Of a stretch of 6,569 bases of DNA, positions 6,568-6,569 are shown one piece after another. The DNA comes from Lachnospiraceae bacterium (lineage in GTDB: Bacteria; Bacillota; Clostridia; Lachnospirales; Lachnospiraceae): contig DPZM01000052.1 in the NCBI GenBank assembly GCA_003535955.1, positions 727-7,295 of the forward strand, in the 5' to 3' direction. The notes beneath the pieces are model-generated. The model worked only from the letters and a program-made list of their open reading frames with translations, ran no database searches and was not told where the DNA came from. The first letter of the stretch is position 1; every line of letters begins with the position of its first letter. A program made the translations under genes and the position numbers.

Positions 6568-6569
6568 GG

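Noticed and set aside
6492..6569. CRISPR array
   Set aside because: The repeats are imperfect, the motif is 18 nt, and the intervals are only 11 nt, much too short for spacers.

Overview
The window reads as a chromosomal segment of a Gram-positive, low-to-moderate GC anaerobe, most likely class Clostridia and possibly Lachnospiraceae. The grounds are strong GGAGG-type ribosome binding sites, sigma-A-like promoters with short leaders, a propeptide-type PurF with all four iron-sulfur ligand cysteines, and a very large secreted protein built from an X2-like domain and BIG2-like Ig repeats. The family-level placement is an inference.

All three genes lie on the minus strand, so transcription runs from high to low coordinates. 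From the right edge: (i) 6440-6569 is non-coding and holds three copies of an 18-nt motif on an exact 29-nt period, running off the window. (ii) A REP-like palindrome (6411-6437) abuts the purF promoter. (iii) The purF promoter (6381-6408) is followed by a leader with a terminator-like hairpin (6330-6367) and a second hairpin (6277-6314). (iv) purF (4884-6260), amidophosphoribosyltransferase, commits PRPP to purine synthesis. (v) A secreted protein of about 1136 residues (1370-4780) has no recognised function. (vi) The pyrG promoter (1321-1348) is followed by a second copy of the leader hairpin (1275-1306). (vii) pyrG (1-1242), CTP synthase, runs off the left edge with about three quarters of the gene present.

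The most interesting signal is regulatory. purF and pyrG are separated by more than 3.5 kb and an unrelated gene, yet each is preceded by nearly the same cassette of about 80 nt: a TTGACT/TATAAT promoter with a 16-nt spacer, an identical initially transcribed segment, and an identical 14-bp hairpin with a variable tetraloop. In the purF copy the hairpin ends in six T residues and looks like an intrinsic terminator. An alternative smaller hairpin overlaps the 5' arm of the large one. This suggests transcription attenuation shared by two glutamine-dependent nucleotide biosynthesis genes. The ligand or protein that would be sensed is not visible in the sequence.

The two biosynthetic genes supply purine and pyrimidine nucleotides and both use glutamine as nitrogen donor. 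The large secreted protein between them has no apparent metabolic link to them.
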